Assembly (NCBI GenBank): GCA_009801015.1
Contig: VHZZ01013061.1
Coordinates: forward strand, 15,482 to 37,987
DNA: 22,506 nt
Source: Silene noctiflora
Taxonomy: Eukaryota > Streptophyta > Magnoliopsida > Caryophyllales > Caryophyllaceae
Direction: 5' to 3'
Shown: positions 10,161 through 20,219 of the stretch, in pieces
Layout: each line of letters starts with the position of its first letter
Position numbering within the stretch: the stretch's first letter is position 1
Made by a program: the position numbers and the translations under genes
Notes under the pieces: generated by a model
Told to the model about the DNA's origin: nothing
What the model saw: only the letters and a program-made list of their open reading frames with translations
Databases searched by the model: none

Positions 10161-11559
10161 TCAAGAAGCAAGATTACCGCCACTTTGTTGCCATAAATTG
10201 ATGATATCGGTGGCTTGATTAAGAAGAATAATCATTTGTTTCTGAGATATCCAGGGTTTACTTTCAAGCAACACCTTGAGCTCTTCCCAAGCATCTTTCC
10301 TAGGCCAAAAGTAGTATGGACTTAATGGTATGGTTCCATGTCCAGGGATACTTTGGTCGAGGGCAAGACCAATGTTCTTCTCCATCCAGATGAATTTCAG
10401 TACTAACCTTGGCTTCTCCGTTGGGTCTACAACCACTTTCAGCTTCTACATTGATAATACAATGACCAAATCAATCATAGCTCATAGCAACACGATGACC
10501 AAATCAATCACAACTCACAAGTCACAACATACCATAGCATGAACTATTGGGTTCTGCTAGATTTGATAAATGGGTCGTTCATTCACAGATTAGGTCATTT
10601 CGAGTATACCATACACTGGAGGTTGGGTCATTTTTGAGGTGCAGTTTGTTCGAGTGCGTTATTATATGGTCATATTGTCATATTTGGGTTGTTCTGTTTG
10701 GTTAACACAGGCGGCCAGGTTAACTTTGCCATGTCTAGGTTCAACCGCCGTATCCTTTATGTGGCAGAGGATGCGAAAACAAAATTCAGAGTTAACTTAT
10801 CCAAGAACATTATCAGCCATAGGTAATAGGTTTGTCAAGAAATCGAGGATTAAAACTTACGGAGTATTTTGTTAGGCATACATAATCAGAACTTGCATAG
10901 ATTAACAAACAATATCCTTATAAAAGTCAAAATTAATGGAGTCATAAGGTCATTTACAGGTTGCCTAAGAAAACAGCCTTTATTAAGTACAACAACAACA
11001 ACAACAACAACAACAACTAATTATTAAGCTCGGTGCCTGAATAGCTCGCGCAAATTGCAGGGTAGGGGGTTCGGATGTACGCAACCTTATCCGTGTTAGT
11101 TAGCACTCGAAAGAGGCAATTTTATTAAGTAAAATATGAAAAAAGCAGACATTAAAACAGCAATCACTATTTTCTATCAAAATCAAATGTATCAATCAAT
11201 CCATAAACCTCATAAAACACAATTAAAAAATAACTAGGAGAAATTCTTGGCTATTCGTGTCGAGTAGATGTAGGTTTCCGTGTTTTGATGATTTAAATGA
11301 AATATAGCAAAAAGGGAATTGAAATGAAAAAGAGAGGGCACAAGATTACCTCTTTATTGGCAGGAACATCAAAATCATCGTCAGAAATGGGTTGAGAATA
11401 TGAGACATTGGTAGAAAATGTTGGATTTTTGTTGATAAAGCGTTTTGGATTAGTTGGAAAGGTGGTAACTTTGAAGGGTTTAAGAGAGAATTTGTGAGAT
11501 GGGAATGCTGAGGTGTTGACAATGGCGTTAATATTGGGTTGGACAGCCATTGATAGCAT
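10161..11559 (-). CDS. PSRP3: PSRP-3, chloroplast 30S ribosomal protein 3 (Ycf65 family), precursor
   Basis: A structural protein of the plastid small ribosomal subunit, related to the algal/cyanobacterial Ycf65 protein, nuclear-encoded and imported. Two exons: 11350-11559 and 10161-10445, joined in phase 0 (GAG|GTAATC donor; acceptor TGTAG, with an alternative AG three bases later), giving about 164 residues. I chose the ATG at 11559 (MLSMAVQP) because the frame upstream has no earlier ATG; one at 11550 is also possible. Residues 1 to about 50 are rich in Ser, Thr, Lys, Phe and Pro and poor in acidic residues, as in a transit peptide. The mature part carries nearly invariant family blocks: [51 protein letters not shown], and [16 protein letters not shown] near the C-terminus. 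Length matches the family. The 904-base intron contains a SINE. Confidence 0.93.
10989..11019 (+). repeat. (CAA)n microsatellite, tail of the adjacent SINE
   Basis: About ten CAA/ACA triplets. On the minus strand this is (TTG)n, which sits at the 3' end of the element described at 10990-11120 and is best read as its tail. Confidence 0.8.
10990..11120 (-). mobile_element. SINE (Au-like / RTE-tailed) in the PSRP-3 intron
   Basis: The insert is flanked by a perfect 11-base target-site duplication, TTTATTAAGTA at 10979-10989 and 11121-11131. Read on the minus strand it contains GATAAGGTTGCGTACATCCG, then CCCTACCCTGC, then a short unique segment, and ends in a (TTG)n tail. From memory that order resembles the 3' region of plant Au-type SINEs and RTE-like LINEs. 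At 131 bases it lacks a clear tRNA-like head, so it is probably 5'-truncated. The element lies in the same orientation as the host gene. Confidence 0.65.
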
Positions 11560-11698
11560 TTTTTCAAGCTTCAATTCAAGGAGGGGACTGACGAAATTCT
11601 GGTGAGATATATGGATAGTAGTTGTTCAAGATAAGGGATTTTCTGTTGAGCCCGTCTACTTGTGTTATACTATCACTTAATCATTTATCAAGTACTAG

Positions 11699-11776
11699 GT
11701 CCATGAGGTCAAGGGTTCGATCCTGCCTATGGCCCATGGGAATAGAATAAATTTTCAACCAAAAATAAATAAAAAA
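11699..11776 (+). mobile_element. 5'-truncated tRNA-derived SINE
   Basis: A 78-base insert is bounded by TTATCAAGTACTAG (11685-11698) and TTATCAAGCACTAG (11777-11790), a 14-base duplication with one mismatch. It contains a B-box-like GGGTTCGATCC and ends in an A-rich tail (CCAAAAATAAATAAAAA). The A box is missing, so the copy is 5'-truncated. It may belong to the same family as the insert at 7384-7467, since both have AATAAATTTT downstream of the B box. Confidence 0.55.
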
Positions 11777-11953
11777 TTATCAAGCACTAGTTTATTGTCA
11801 CGGGACAAATTAATGACTGACCCAAAGTAAAATTGAACTGAATGATTTGTATGGGAAAACTTAATAAGTTGACAAAATTACTTTCTAACTTACAGTCCCA
11901 TCTCGCCAAAAGTCGGTTTTCATACAAATAAAGAATAGTTGGGGATTGAAAAT

Positions 11954-12141
11954 CAGGGGCGTCTAATACCCCGAGCGATTACGGGCGACGAAATCGGGCC
12001 TCCGGTTTTGGCCACGGAATCTATAAGTTGTACTGATAAAATTCAATACAAACCTCGACGTGTAGTACACTTATGCATTCATATTTAGGGCCTCATTTTT
12101 TTATGGTGCACCGGGCCTCCATTTACTTTAAGACGCCCCTG
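11954..12141. mobile_element. Non-autonomous hAT-type MITE, 188 bases
   Basis: The ends form a perfect 11-base inverted repeat, CAGGGGCGTCT at 11954 and AGACGCCCCTG ending at 12141. They are flanked by a perfect 8-base target-site duplication TTGAAAAT (11946-11953 and 12142-12149). The 8-base duplication and CAGGGGCG-type ends are typical of the hAT superfamily. The interior encodes nothing. GGGCCTC occurs three times (11996, 12088, 12113), which could be subterminal transposase-binding motifs. The undamaged duplication suggests a fairly young insertion. Confidence 0.85.
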
Positions 12142-12539
12142 TTGAAAATTGTTAGGAAATGTACCTTTTTCACGTAGGAACATTCGGTACTAGGTTGCGA
12201 GAATATGTACAAGTTTTAGGAATGAAAAATAGTTGTATGAATTTGAGGATAATAGGAGTATATAGCATTTATTTTTAATGCTCTTTAAAATGTCAAAAAT
12301 GTTGCTCTGATAAAAGTTGTCCACACATCGTTTCTAAAAAATTTAAAGTTGTCCACACAAGATGAATTGGTACTCTGTAATTTGAGGTAAGTGCTTTATT
12401 CAAGGAGCTAGAAATGGATTTTTTTTTTTGGCGGCCATAGCTACACTCTCCAGGCATTTTGTGGTAGGTCATGAGTCATCTTATTTAAGGACCTAGGAAT
12501 AAAACTAAAACATAAACAATGAAAAGTTGAAGCTAAGGT

Positions 12540-12835
12540 GCGAATGTCTTCTAGGAACCCGAGATGATGTTCAATCTCCACCTCTGCAATCTGATTTAAG
12601 ACCTACAGACAATCTGACGATACCTCTAAATGAACCCCAATCCAGAATCGCTCGAATACCTAACGCCTCAGCCTGTAAAGGCGATTCGGCTCTAACTTTC
12701 ATGCCATGCTGCAAGAATTCATTCCCATCACAAGCCACCGCCACTCATCCAACCGCCGCATCAGAAATGCTTTTCCAACAAGAATCTACTTTGACTCGTA
12801 TCATAACAGAGAGACTGGGGCCTCCAATAACATAG
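12540..12835 (-). pseudogene. LINE-type RNase H domain relic
   Basis: On the minus strand the translation reads VKVDSCWKSISDAAVG near 12790, then a TGA at 12745-12747 where the family usually has Trp. It continues VAVACDGNEFLQHGMKVRAE, then SPLQAEALGIRAILDWG and KSDCRGGD, followed by a second TGA at 12571-12573. The order VxxDxxWK, GWV, SPLQAEALAIR and SDC is that of the RNase H-like (RVT_3) domain of plant non-LTR retrotransposons and related reverse-transcriptase proteins. Two stops and no surrounding reverse transcriptase make it a dead fragment. The open frame on the opposite strand is its antisense shadow. Confidence 0.75.
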
Positions 12836-12921
12836 AAAGGCCTTCTTCCTCTAATCACTCAAAATGGATTTGTTCAAGCCAATGACCATTTACACTAATT
12901 GCCTTAGACAAACCCACTAAA

Positions 12922-13196
12922 TGTAACACCCCACATAATTGAAGAGGTCCAGTGATAAGCTTAAATGACTAGTGCTTAAAGGGATTGAAAGTACTACTCA
13001 TATCAACAAAGTGCACTTTCTTTTCTGGTCATCCATACAAAAGATGGGTGACATCCGGGGAAGGCTCCCGGGATGCGCATGAGTGAGGACAAAATGCGCT
13101 AGGAAGGACCCGTGTCGATCTGTGGACTATGTACACAGCCTGGGAAGCTATCATGAGTAACCGCTCCCGACCCAAGGTTTGGGCCGAGGTGTTACA
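12922..13196. mobile_element. Solo LTR, 275 bases
   Basis: The element begins TGTAACACC and ends GGTGTTACA, an inverted repeat with the TG..CA ends of LTRs. It is flanked by a perfect 5-base target-site duplication CTAAA (12917-12921 and 13197-13201). There is no internal retrotransposon sequence, so it is most likely a solo LTR left by recombination between two LTRs. A complete short element of another type is less likely. It ends 199 bases beyond the ATR3 stop codon and so may affect that gene's transcript end. Orientation is not determined. Confidence 0.75.
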
Positions 13197-13395
13197 CTAA
13201 ATGCCTTGGATAAATCGCTTGCCGTAATTTGACGACCCACAAACAGTGGTAATACTAATACGTCTAAATTTTGCATTTGTACCACAAAAATCAATTGGCC
13301 ACATTTGTAACCAAAAACAATAACAAAATATCCATTTATTCATTAAATAAACTTATTGCAAGACCCTTTATACAACAAAGATTACATGGATTGCC

Positions 13396-16300
13396 TTAGG
13401 ACCACGCTTCGACATGGTACCTACCAGCCTTCTCCAATGCTATGAGCCACCTAGCAGCGTCTTGCTTGGAAGCTCCACTCTCCAAGCTGATGATTTCTTC
13501 GAAAGCCATCATAACATCAGAAGGCATTTTACTCGAAGAACCGGCGACATAAATAGAAGCTCCTTCGCATAGAAGGTTCCAGATTTTCTTGCTAACCTCC
13601 CTCATCTTATGTTGTACATACACTTTCTTTGGCTGGTCTCTGGAGAAAGCCGCATAAAACCCCCCACCATTGTCTTCTGAAAGAACCCTCCCATTCTCGG
13701 AATGGAGCTGCCAAAAATCTTGGTACAAAAAATCGCCTTCTTTCTTCCGACAGCCAAAAAAGAACAAAATCGGTGCAGTGGGGCTGGTTTTACTCTCAAT
13801 GGCTCTCTGTGCCACAAATCCGCGTAAAGGAGCACATCCTGTCCCCGGTCCAACTAGAATAAGAGGGAGTGACGGCGATGGGGCCGGAAGTAAGCCTTTC
13901 TGAAACCATACTGGAACAAAAACCCCTGTTTATGCAGAAGAGATACGTTAACAAAGTTTTTGTAGAAGGATAAGCATTCTCACAAATACAAGTTGTATAA
14001 GAATTTGTGCTTGATAAATTGAACTTGAATTTCTGTAATAGTGATTAGGGAAACACCTTGTTCAGGATCAACTCCGGCCAGCCAATTTGAGCAAAGACCA
14101 GACCGTTTCCTCTTAAAAGGCGTTGTCCATGACACCACGCTCACGGTCAAATGGACTTCTTTCGGATGAGCAATCGGAGAGGAGGAAATGGAGAAAGCCC
14201 TAGTTTTCAAAGGGGGGACCAGCTGGACTAACCATTCAAATGGCATTTGAACAGAAGGGAAATCCTCTAAAACCTAAAATTCATTTGAAATGAAACCGCA
14301 TATATGAGAATAAATGTTGAATATTACTGTAATTGCTTAGCTATAAAGAAACCAAATAAGTCACCTCGAGGACAGTTCTTCTTTCCTTCTGGTTATATTC
14401 GTACAAATCATCACGCCCTTCAGGTGACGAAAAATACTGTAGTCTTTCCTTCTCGTGCTCAGCAGTCGCAAAGTGACTCATCACCTGCAGAGATATCAAG
14501 GATAATACTCCATTTAAAATAACACAAAATTCGTTTATCTCCATACAACGAATTACTTGACTTTTGATAGTCATCGTTTGAGGAATTTGTTAATGTCAAT
14601 TAAATATTTGAACTATTTTGAATATAAGCATGATCAGCTGATAATCCATATAGAAGTGATAGCTTTACGCAGACATCTCCGAGTATTAACAGTACCTCAA
14701 ACAAATAGCGTCGAGGGGAAGCTGAAGCAATATCCATGGTCAATTCCACAAATGACTTTAGCCTGACTGGCACCTCAGATATGTCCAACTCACGTGTTAT
14801 ATCTCTCGACTGAACCTGCAGCAAACATTGTTTTTTTTTTTTTAATTTCAAGCAAAAATTTTAAATTATTAACATCCTTGGTTTTAGCTTACGACCGAAT
14901 AAATCAAAATGGTTCACCGAGCTCGTTGGCCATTCGATGCAATTACCAACATAATTTTCATTTTGTGGTCATCCAAAAACATTCTCTGTGTTATTAAGCA
15001 GAGGTAAGTCTATGTCATCTGATTCCAACCCTCCTCCCCCCCTCCCCCTCCCCTCCCCCCCAGCCTGTCTTTTGCAAGGGCTCTGGGGTAATGTTGTTAC
15101 TGTTGTAAATAAAAACTACAACTCCAAACACGCTAAAAGACTATACATATATGACCAGGTAGCAAGAATAGCTGTCTGGCAAAATTATAGATAGGTTACG
15201 CGACAAAAAAATCAAGCAAAAGAAAAATCTCTTTACATAGAATGATATGGTGATTACAATTGGTCTAAAATGTCAATCAGTTTGCCCTCAATGTTTATAA
15301 TTTAAAAAGCCGAACATTTACATTGCAAACATCAGGGTTATAAAACTACAAACCGTTATGAGTGCTTCAGGATCCAAATTACAACGATGTAAAAAAGCAT
15401 CAACAGCATCAGGATTTTGAGATGGAAGTATCTCGAGCACATCACCAACTTCATACTCAACTTCCTGAAAGAAATGTGATATATAGATGGAAAAAAGTCT
15501 CAACAAAGCTCTAATTAGCTTATTTAGTTCTAAAACCAAGATATAAAGTCTGCAACTCACGGTAGAATGAAATTCAAATTCAAGATGGCGGACATCTCTC
15601 TCACACCCTGCTCTTGTTAATGAACAGTTACCCACCTGAAAGCAAAAAAAAAGGATTTACATTCATAAATGAACATGAAACCTGTTGACAGACAATAAGC
15701 TGCAAGTAAAGAAAACTGCATGCATTTATGTATGTCATAAAATGAAAACATGACTATGTTACACAAGTGTAGGACATCACAGCTTGTTTTCTTTTACCCA
15801 TAAGTAAAACCTTTCATTCATAGACTACATAAGCAGATACAAGTATACAACTGGTTGGTCCACATGGATGTATGCTCTAGAATATGAGTTCAAACAGCTG
15901 TTCTTATCTTGAAATATCAGTAAGTTAGGAAGGTGTTTGAGTCATTAACATGAATAGGGTAAGACGGTCCTAGGGTGGAGCAGGATGAGTTCTTAAGATT
16001 TTAGGGCTTTAGGCTGAGACGCGTTTTTATCTTGGAATCTTACAAGCTCACCACAAACGTTAAATTATCACCAAGGTCTTACCATAGGATTCTCTTACCG
16101 AATTTTTTGCCTCAACTATGTTCATTCTATTTGTATCCTAGATGTAGAAGTTGCTGAGTACTACTCCTTCCATTCCATTCATATTGTCCTCATTTGATTT
16201 TGGTGGTCAAACAACGTCGACATTGACCGGTATTTTCTCATAATACACAGTAGTGTACAGTTTTTTTAATGATAATAGGTAATAGTTATTTGAGTTTTTT

Positions 16301-19300
16301 GTCAGAAACTACCTTACATTTATGGCCATTTGCGAACAACTACCTTTCATTTTTTTTTTTTTTCTTTCAACTACCTTACATTCATATTTTTTGTTAACAA
16401 CTACCAAAAATAAGTCTCAGGCGACTTATTCGGTGTTAACCTGCCTTTCTCACGTGTGAGGCTCCAAATTATGTACTGTTTAATTATGAAATGGAGTATT
16501 TTTATGCTGTTAATTGTGTTGGCAAATTGGATGACCAAAAGAGTTTCATTACTTGCATTGAAATTGTTTATGTCAGCGGCTTAATTTGTTTATGTTAGCA
16601 TAACAAACTCTTTATAGATATTCTTTAGGTATCAGTGTTTAATAAACCTGTTTAATTTGTGTAATTAGGAGGAGTTTCAACAACATATGAATGAGGTTAA
16701 GAAGATGTCAGTTGGAGCCCATGCTTATTTAAGAGTAATAACTACAAAACACTGGTGTAGGCATGCATTTAGCACTACCTGTAAGTCTTCTATGATGCTA
16801 AACAATTGTTGTGAAAGTTTTAACAACATAAAAATACTCCATTTCATAATTAAACAGTACATAATTTGGAGCCTCGCACGTGAGAAAGACAGGTTAACAC
16901 CAGATAAGTCGCCTGAGACTTATTTTTGGTAGTTGTTAANAAAAAATAGGAATGTAAGGTAGTTGAAAGCAACAAAAAAAATGAAAGGTAGTTGTTCGCA
17001 AATGGCCATAAATGTAAGGTAGTTTCTGACAAAAAACCCTAGTTATTTTGATAAATCAAACATGAAAAAATTTACATTGTATCCCTACTTACATTTGGAG
17101 AGAAAAATGGTAACTGGCCACCAATGTAAAATGGAAAAGACAAAATGTAGGATGGATGTAGCCATGTAGGACCATATAATAATTTCAATCATCTTCGATC
17201 AATTAGCAGTAACATGAAGAGAACAATATTATCACAATACAACTGGCTACAATATACTGTAGCAGCAGTAATACTGGTGACCAAATTGCACAAATAGAAA
17301 ACGAGCATAGATGAGCTTTGACATCAATTCAAGAGACACCAAGCAAGAAAGGTCCACAAACTATCATGTGGCTGAAACCCGTATAGGATACAAAAGAAAG
17401 GCTCACTGCAGCTACACCATCACCATTGCAAACACGAAGATAGAAAATGACGCAGAGTCGCAGATCCAAAGGAATACCATTTTTAGCCAGCAGTGAGGTC
17501 TGCTCTTGTCTGCAGGAACCCTTGCAGGAGACATCAAGCGAGAACATTGAATTGAAAAAGCTCTAGACTCCAAATCTGTATTAAGAACAAACAATCACAT
17601 GTCGATACAAATGTAATATGCCAATATCTATAAAGGCGCTAAAGGCTTACGAGATAATAGAAAAAAATATTATTTGGACATGGTGAGCAAGAATATGCAA
17701 AGTCGCCGAGAGAACAAAAGAGGCAGGTGAAATATCCAAAATGTACAATAGAGAATAGAGCTAAAATGGGAGCTAGAAAAAGAGAGATCACTTGGCGACC
17801 TCACCAAGTTCCAGAATGCAGACAACAAATACCTGATGTGGCTGATAATAATGAACTTGTCTGGTCTTTGTGATGATAAGTTACAACTACTTTAGGCTTA
17901 TCCATCATTTCTGGAACAATAAAGTGCTCCCCCTTTGGGAAGAGTTTTGGATATCTTTCATACAAGCAACCCCATAATGACGACATCCACGGATCTAACG
18001 AACCTTCATACCTATCATAGACCAATGAGAAAAGCTTCCTATCAACGGTGTACAAAGTCTTTATCCCAAAGCACTATAGATTAATGAAAACTAAAATAAT
18101 ATAAAAGCTCTTGCATAGAAGCAAGTTGTTAAGACAAAAGGTGAGTGTGGTAAATATATGCTTTGCTTAGACAGGTAGAAAAATTAAGAAAGAATTTGAG
18201 ATCCATCGGGAAAAATATCATACCCTGAAGGATGCTGATCATCTCCAAGGCCTCTTTCAATAAGTGGAGTTCCACCAAGTTTTGAGAGCCTTGCATCCAG
18301 CTTCTTTGCAACAAACTGCAGTAACAGGGACATACTGACTCAACACAATGTGGGGTTATGTGCTATATTCCCAAGTATAGTTCAGCTACCAAACATTATA
18401 GCTGTAATAAATTTCCAGGCTTCCAGCCTCCACAAAAGTTTCATGTTTTTTTCTTGAAGAGGGTGGTGGGGGAGGGGTATGAAAGCCTCTATAAATGTAC
18501 AGGGCCAAATCCCAGAAGAACACTAACTTCAACATCCAACCATGAGGCTCGTGAACTTGTGCAACATGAATCAAACGCTAGTCTCTCATCTGGAACTTGG
18601 AATTAAAAGGTTCAACCACTTAAAATGTACTGCACTGATTCTATTGCCCACAGTGCAGTTTTTTCCTCAACAAAATTGCAATAAGATGAAGGGTCAAAGT
18701 CAATAGTGTGGTTATGCACTACCAATACAATCTACAATGTAACATAGCTGATTAGCAACACAAATGCAGAAACCAAATTCTGGAGAGCTAACAAAGAGAG
18801 AAAGAGGTACCGTAGTTCCCCAACCATAAACAGGATCGTAGAAGCATTACATTGTATTTCTGGTATCCTGAGTCTCCTAATCCAAAAACTCCGTAGTGCA
18901 CTCCAACCAGCCACCGTTCAGGAAGACTTGCTTGCAAGAGGAACCTCCAAAACACCTACAGTTTATTAAAGTGATTCACTAGAAGAAAAAGGAAAAAAGA
19001 CCATAAATGTCCAAGTTGAAGAAGTTCACTGAATAGCTGGTATGATTAAATAACCTTCATTGAATCAGGTGTGTCACCCTGGCCTGTAGTGGAAACAACG
19101 AAGATCACAGTTTTCTCTTTGGGTAGCAAACTCTGACAAGAAAAAAATGTGACGGCTTTGAAGTGAGACAGTTCAAAATATACAATTACCAACCAATCTA
19201 TATGCCCAACTAACCACTTCCATGATGTTGGTTATGATTTATGAAAACAAGAAAGTAAGATGATAATGAAACAAAGTTCTGAGAGGATTGCTACCTAGCT

Positions 19301-19886
19301 TCTCCCTCCAACCTTTTCCCTTTACCCTCTCACATTCGGTTAAACAAATATCTATCGTGTGGGATCGGATGGCAAGTTGATGAGGCAAATATACAGTATT
19401 TTAACCGATTGTGAGAACAGAAGGTAGAAAAGAGAAGGTCGATAGTATTCCTCAAGTTCTGAACTTGGTTGATGCATAAGTTTACAGACACAAGTCAGAC
19501 CTATTGTCGTAAACCCCGAAACTCTCTTAATGATATTACACAAAGTTTGCAGTTTTTCTGAACATAACTCAATCATTCAACCAACTACACCCAACAACAA
19601 AGAAGAAAATTTTCCAGCAACAGTATTTGAATACTAAAACAAACTGGAATTACAAGTATAACCCATGAATCAAGAAATGAATAAGAGCATAGAATGAGAG
19701 ATGAAGGTTGAAAGGCAGTGCAGAATATAAAGTAGAAGCTTCTCATACGGGATCAAATTCATTGATGGGGAGAAGCGAAACAGGGCAAGCTCTGCGGTCA
19801 GCTTCACGAGCAATGCGTTCAGCGGCATCCATTGCATTGCCTGTTTGAGAAGCGTATAGAATCACAAGTTTCTGGGTTTCCTCCAT
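13396..19886 (-). CDS. ATR3: ATR3: NADPH-dependent diflavin oxidoreductase (TAH18/NDOR1 family)
   Basis: Passes electrons from NADPH through FAD and FMN to the DRE2/CIAPIN1 partner in early cytosolic Fe-S protein assembly. Twelve exons: 19749-19886, 19055-19132, 18851-18955, 18224-18315, 17833-18011, 17478-17575, 15561-15635, 15354-15464, 14696-14815, 14365-14484, 14057-14273 and 13396-13925. All joins keep phase; total 1,863 bases, 620 residues, close to Arabidopsis ATR3. FMN domain: YASQTGNA (11-18), STTGQGD (60-66), FGLGDSGYQKYN (96-107). Linker, then the FAD domain with RAFSISSSP (397-405). NADPH domain: LVGPGTGCAP (468-477), FFFGCR, YVQHKMRE, and C-terminal VEAWS with W619. No key residue is missing. 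Exon 6 is the least conserved but fits in frame and ends HCWLKM. Intron 6 (15636-17477) is enlarged by nested transposons. Confidence 0.95.
15031..15061 (-). repeat. C/T tract giving a G-quadruplex motif in ATR3 intron 8
   Basis: The plus strand is nearly pure C with single T interruptions. In the ATR3 transcript sense (minus strand) this is a series of G runs of 3-7 separated by single A's, more than the four GGG tracts needed for an intramolecular G-quadruplex. It sits mid-intron (intron 8, 14816-15353). Confidence 0.75.
16292..17039. mobile_element. Non-autonomous Mutator-like element (MULE), 748 bases
   Basis: The element has long terminal inverted repeats of about 225 bases (16292 to about 16515 and about 16815 to 17039), each beginning GRGTTTTTTGTCAGAAACTA. 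They share CGCAAATGGCCATAAATG-type and ATAAGTCTCAGGCGACTTAT-type blocks at high identity. It is flanked by a perfect 9-base target-site duplication TAGTTATTT (16283-16291 and 17040-17048), the hallmark length for Mutator elements. The roughly 300-base centre holds a remnant of the transposase gene. It lies in ATR3 intron 6. One base (16940) is N. Confidence 0.88.
16669..16827 (+). pseudogene. MULE (MuDR-type) transposase fragment
   Basis: Directly after TTAG (a possible splice acceptor) an open frame reads EEFQQHMNEVKKMSVGAHAY, a few residues later KHWCRHAFSTTCKS, then MMLNNCCESFNN. The pattern E-F-M-I-K, W-RHAFS, K-D-LLNN-CESFN is characteristic of the region after the catalytic core in plant MURA-type transposases. 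Only about 53 codons remain. The right inverted repeat begins immediately after ESFNN, so the frame now runs into TIR sequence. The element is therefore an internal deletion derivative of an autonomous MULE. The fragment has no catalytic residues and is not functional. Confidence 0.8.
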
Positions 19887-20150
19887 GCTTGTAACTTGCT
19901 GTAATTGGATGCATATTATTATATTAAAAATTGAAATAGGGAATTAGGGTTTGAGAGTTGAGAATTGAAAGATTGAATAAGGGGGATTTACCAATTAAAC
20001 TAGTTGTGAGGGTGATAGCTGATACCTGTATGGAACAAAGTGGTGGAGGAGGCCACCCGTGGACGACGCAACGATAAGGACTGTACCGTGAAGGACGACC
20101 ACGGCCGACGAGGCGACGAGCTGCTGGTTGTTTACTTGTTTCGCAAGACT
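19887..20150 (-). promoter_or_regulatory. ATR3 5' leader with a probable 5' UTR intron
   Basis: On the minus strand, CATACAG|GTATCA at 20025 is a good donor and CAATTACAG at 19899 a good acceptor. They would define a 127-base intron ending 12 bases before the ATG. The GC-rich sequence from about 20026 to 20150 would then be the first, untranslated exon. This is predicted from splice signals only. No clear TATA box is seen farther upstream. Confidence 0.45.
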
Positions 20151-20219
20151 AGAGGAAGTGCGTGATTGTTTTTTTTTGGTCCGCCCCAGTCAGCTGCAGC
20201 TGCTGGTTGTAGAGTTGGC

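Larger units (their letters stand above)
11560..13395. other. Transposon-rich spacer between PSRP-3 and ATR3
   Basis: No host gene is visible here. The stretch contains the PSRP-3 leader and promoter (just above 11559), a truncated SINE, a hAT-type MITE, a LINE RNase H relic and a solo LTR, then the 3' flank of ATR3. A small direct repeat AAAGTTGTCCACACA occurs twice (near 12316 and 12347). Confidence 0.65.
16161..17158. mobile_element. Stowaway-like MITE split by a later MULE insertion
   Basis: The left part (16161-16291) starts CTACTCCTTCCATTCCATTC after a TA dinucleotide, and the right part (17049-17158) ends GGATGGATG before TA. The inverted right end (CATCCATCCTACATTTTGTC, then TGGTGGCCA) aligns with the left end (TTCCATTCCAT, TTGTCCTC, then TGGTGGTCA). 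TA target sites and a TCCNTCC-type terminus fit Stowaway elements. The two halves are interrupted exactly by the Mutator-like element and its 9-base duplication. Ends are degraded, so the borders are approximate. Confidence 0.55.

Noticed and set aside
12527..12835. Plus-strand open frame of 102 codons
   Set aside because: It is the antisense shadow of the LINE RNase H relic, which is recognisable only on the minus strand.
15318..15635. A 105-codon frame as one continuous ATR3 exon
   Set aside because: The conserved protein requires splicing from 15561 to 15464; the frame between encodes intron sequence and the donor ACC|GTGAGT is strong.
16687..16932. An open frame of 81 codons in ATR3 intron 6 as a separate gene
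   Set aside because: It starts inside the transposase remnant and runs on through the MULE inverted repeat; only the first 47 codons or so (to 16827) resemble a protein, so it is transposon debris.
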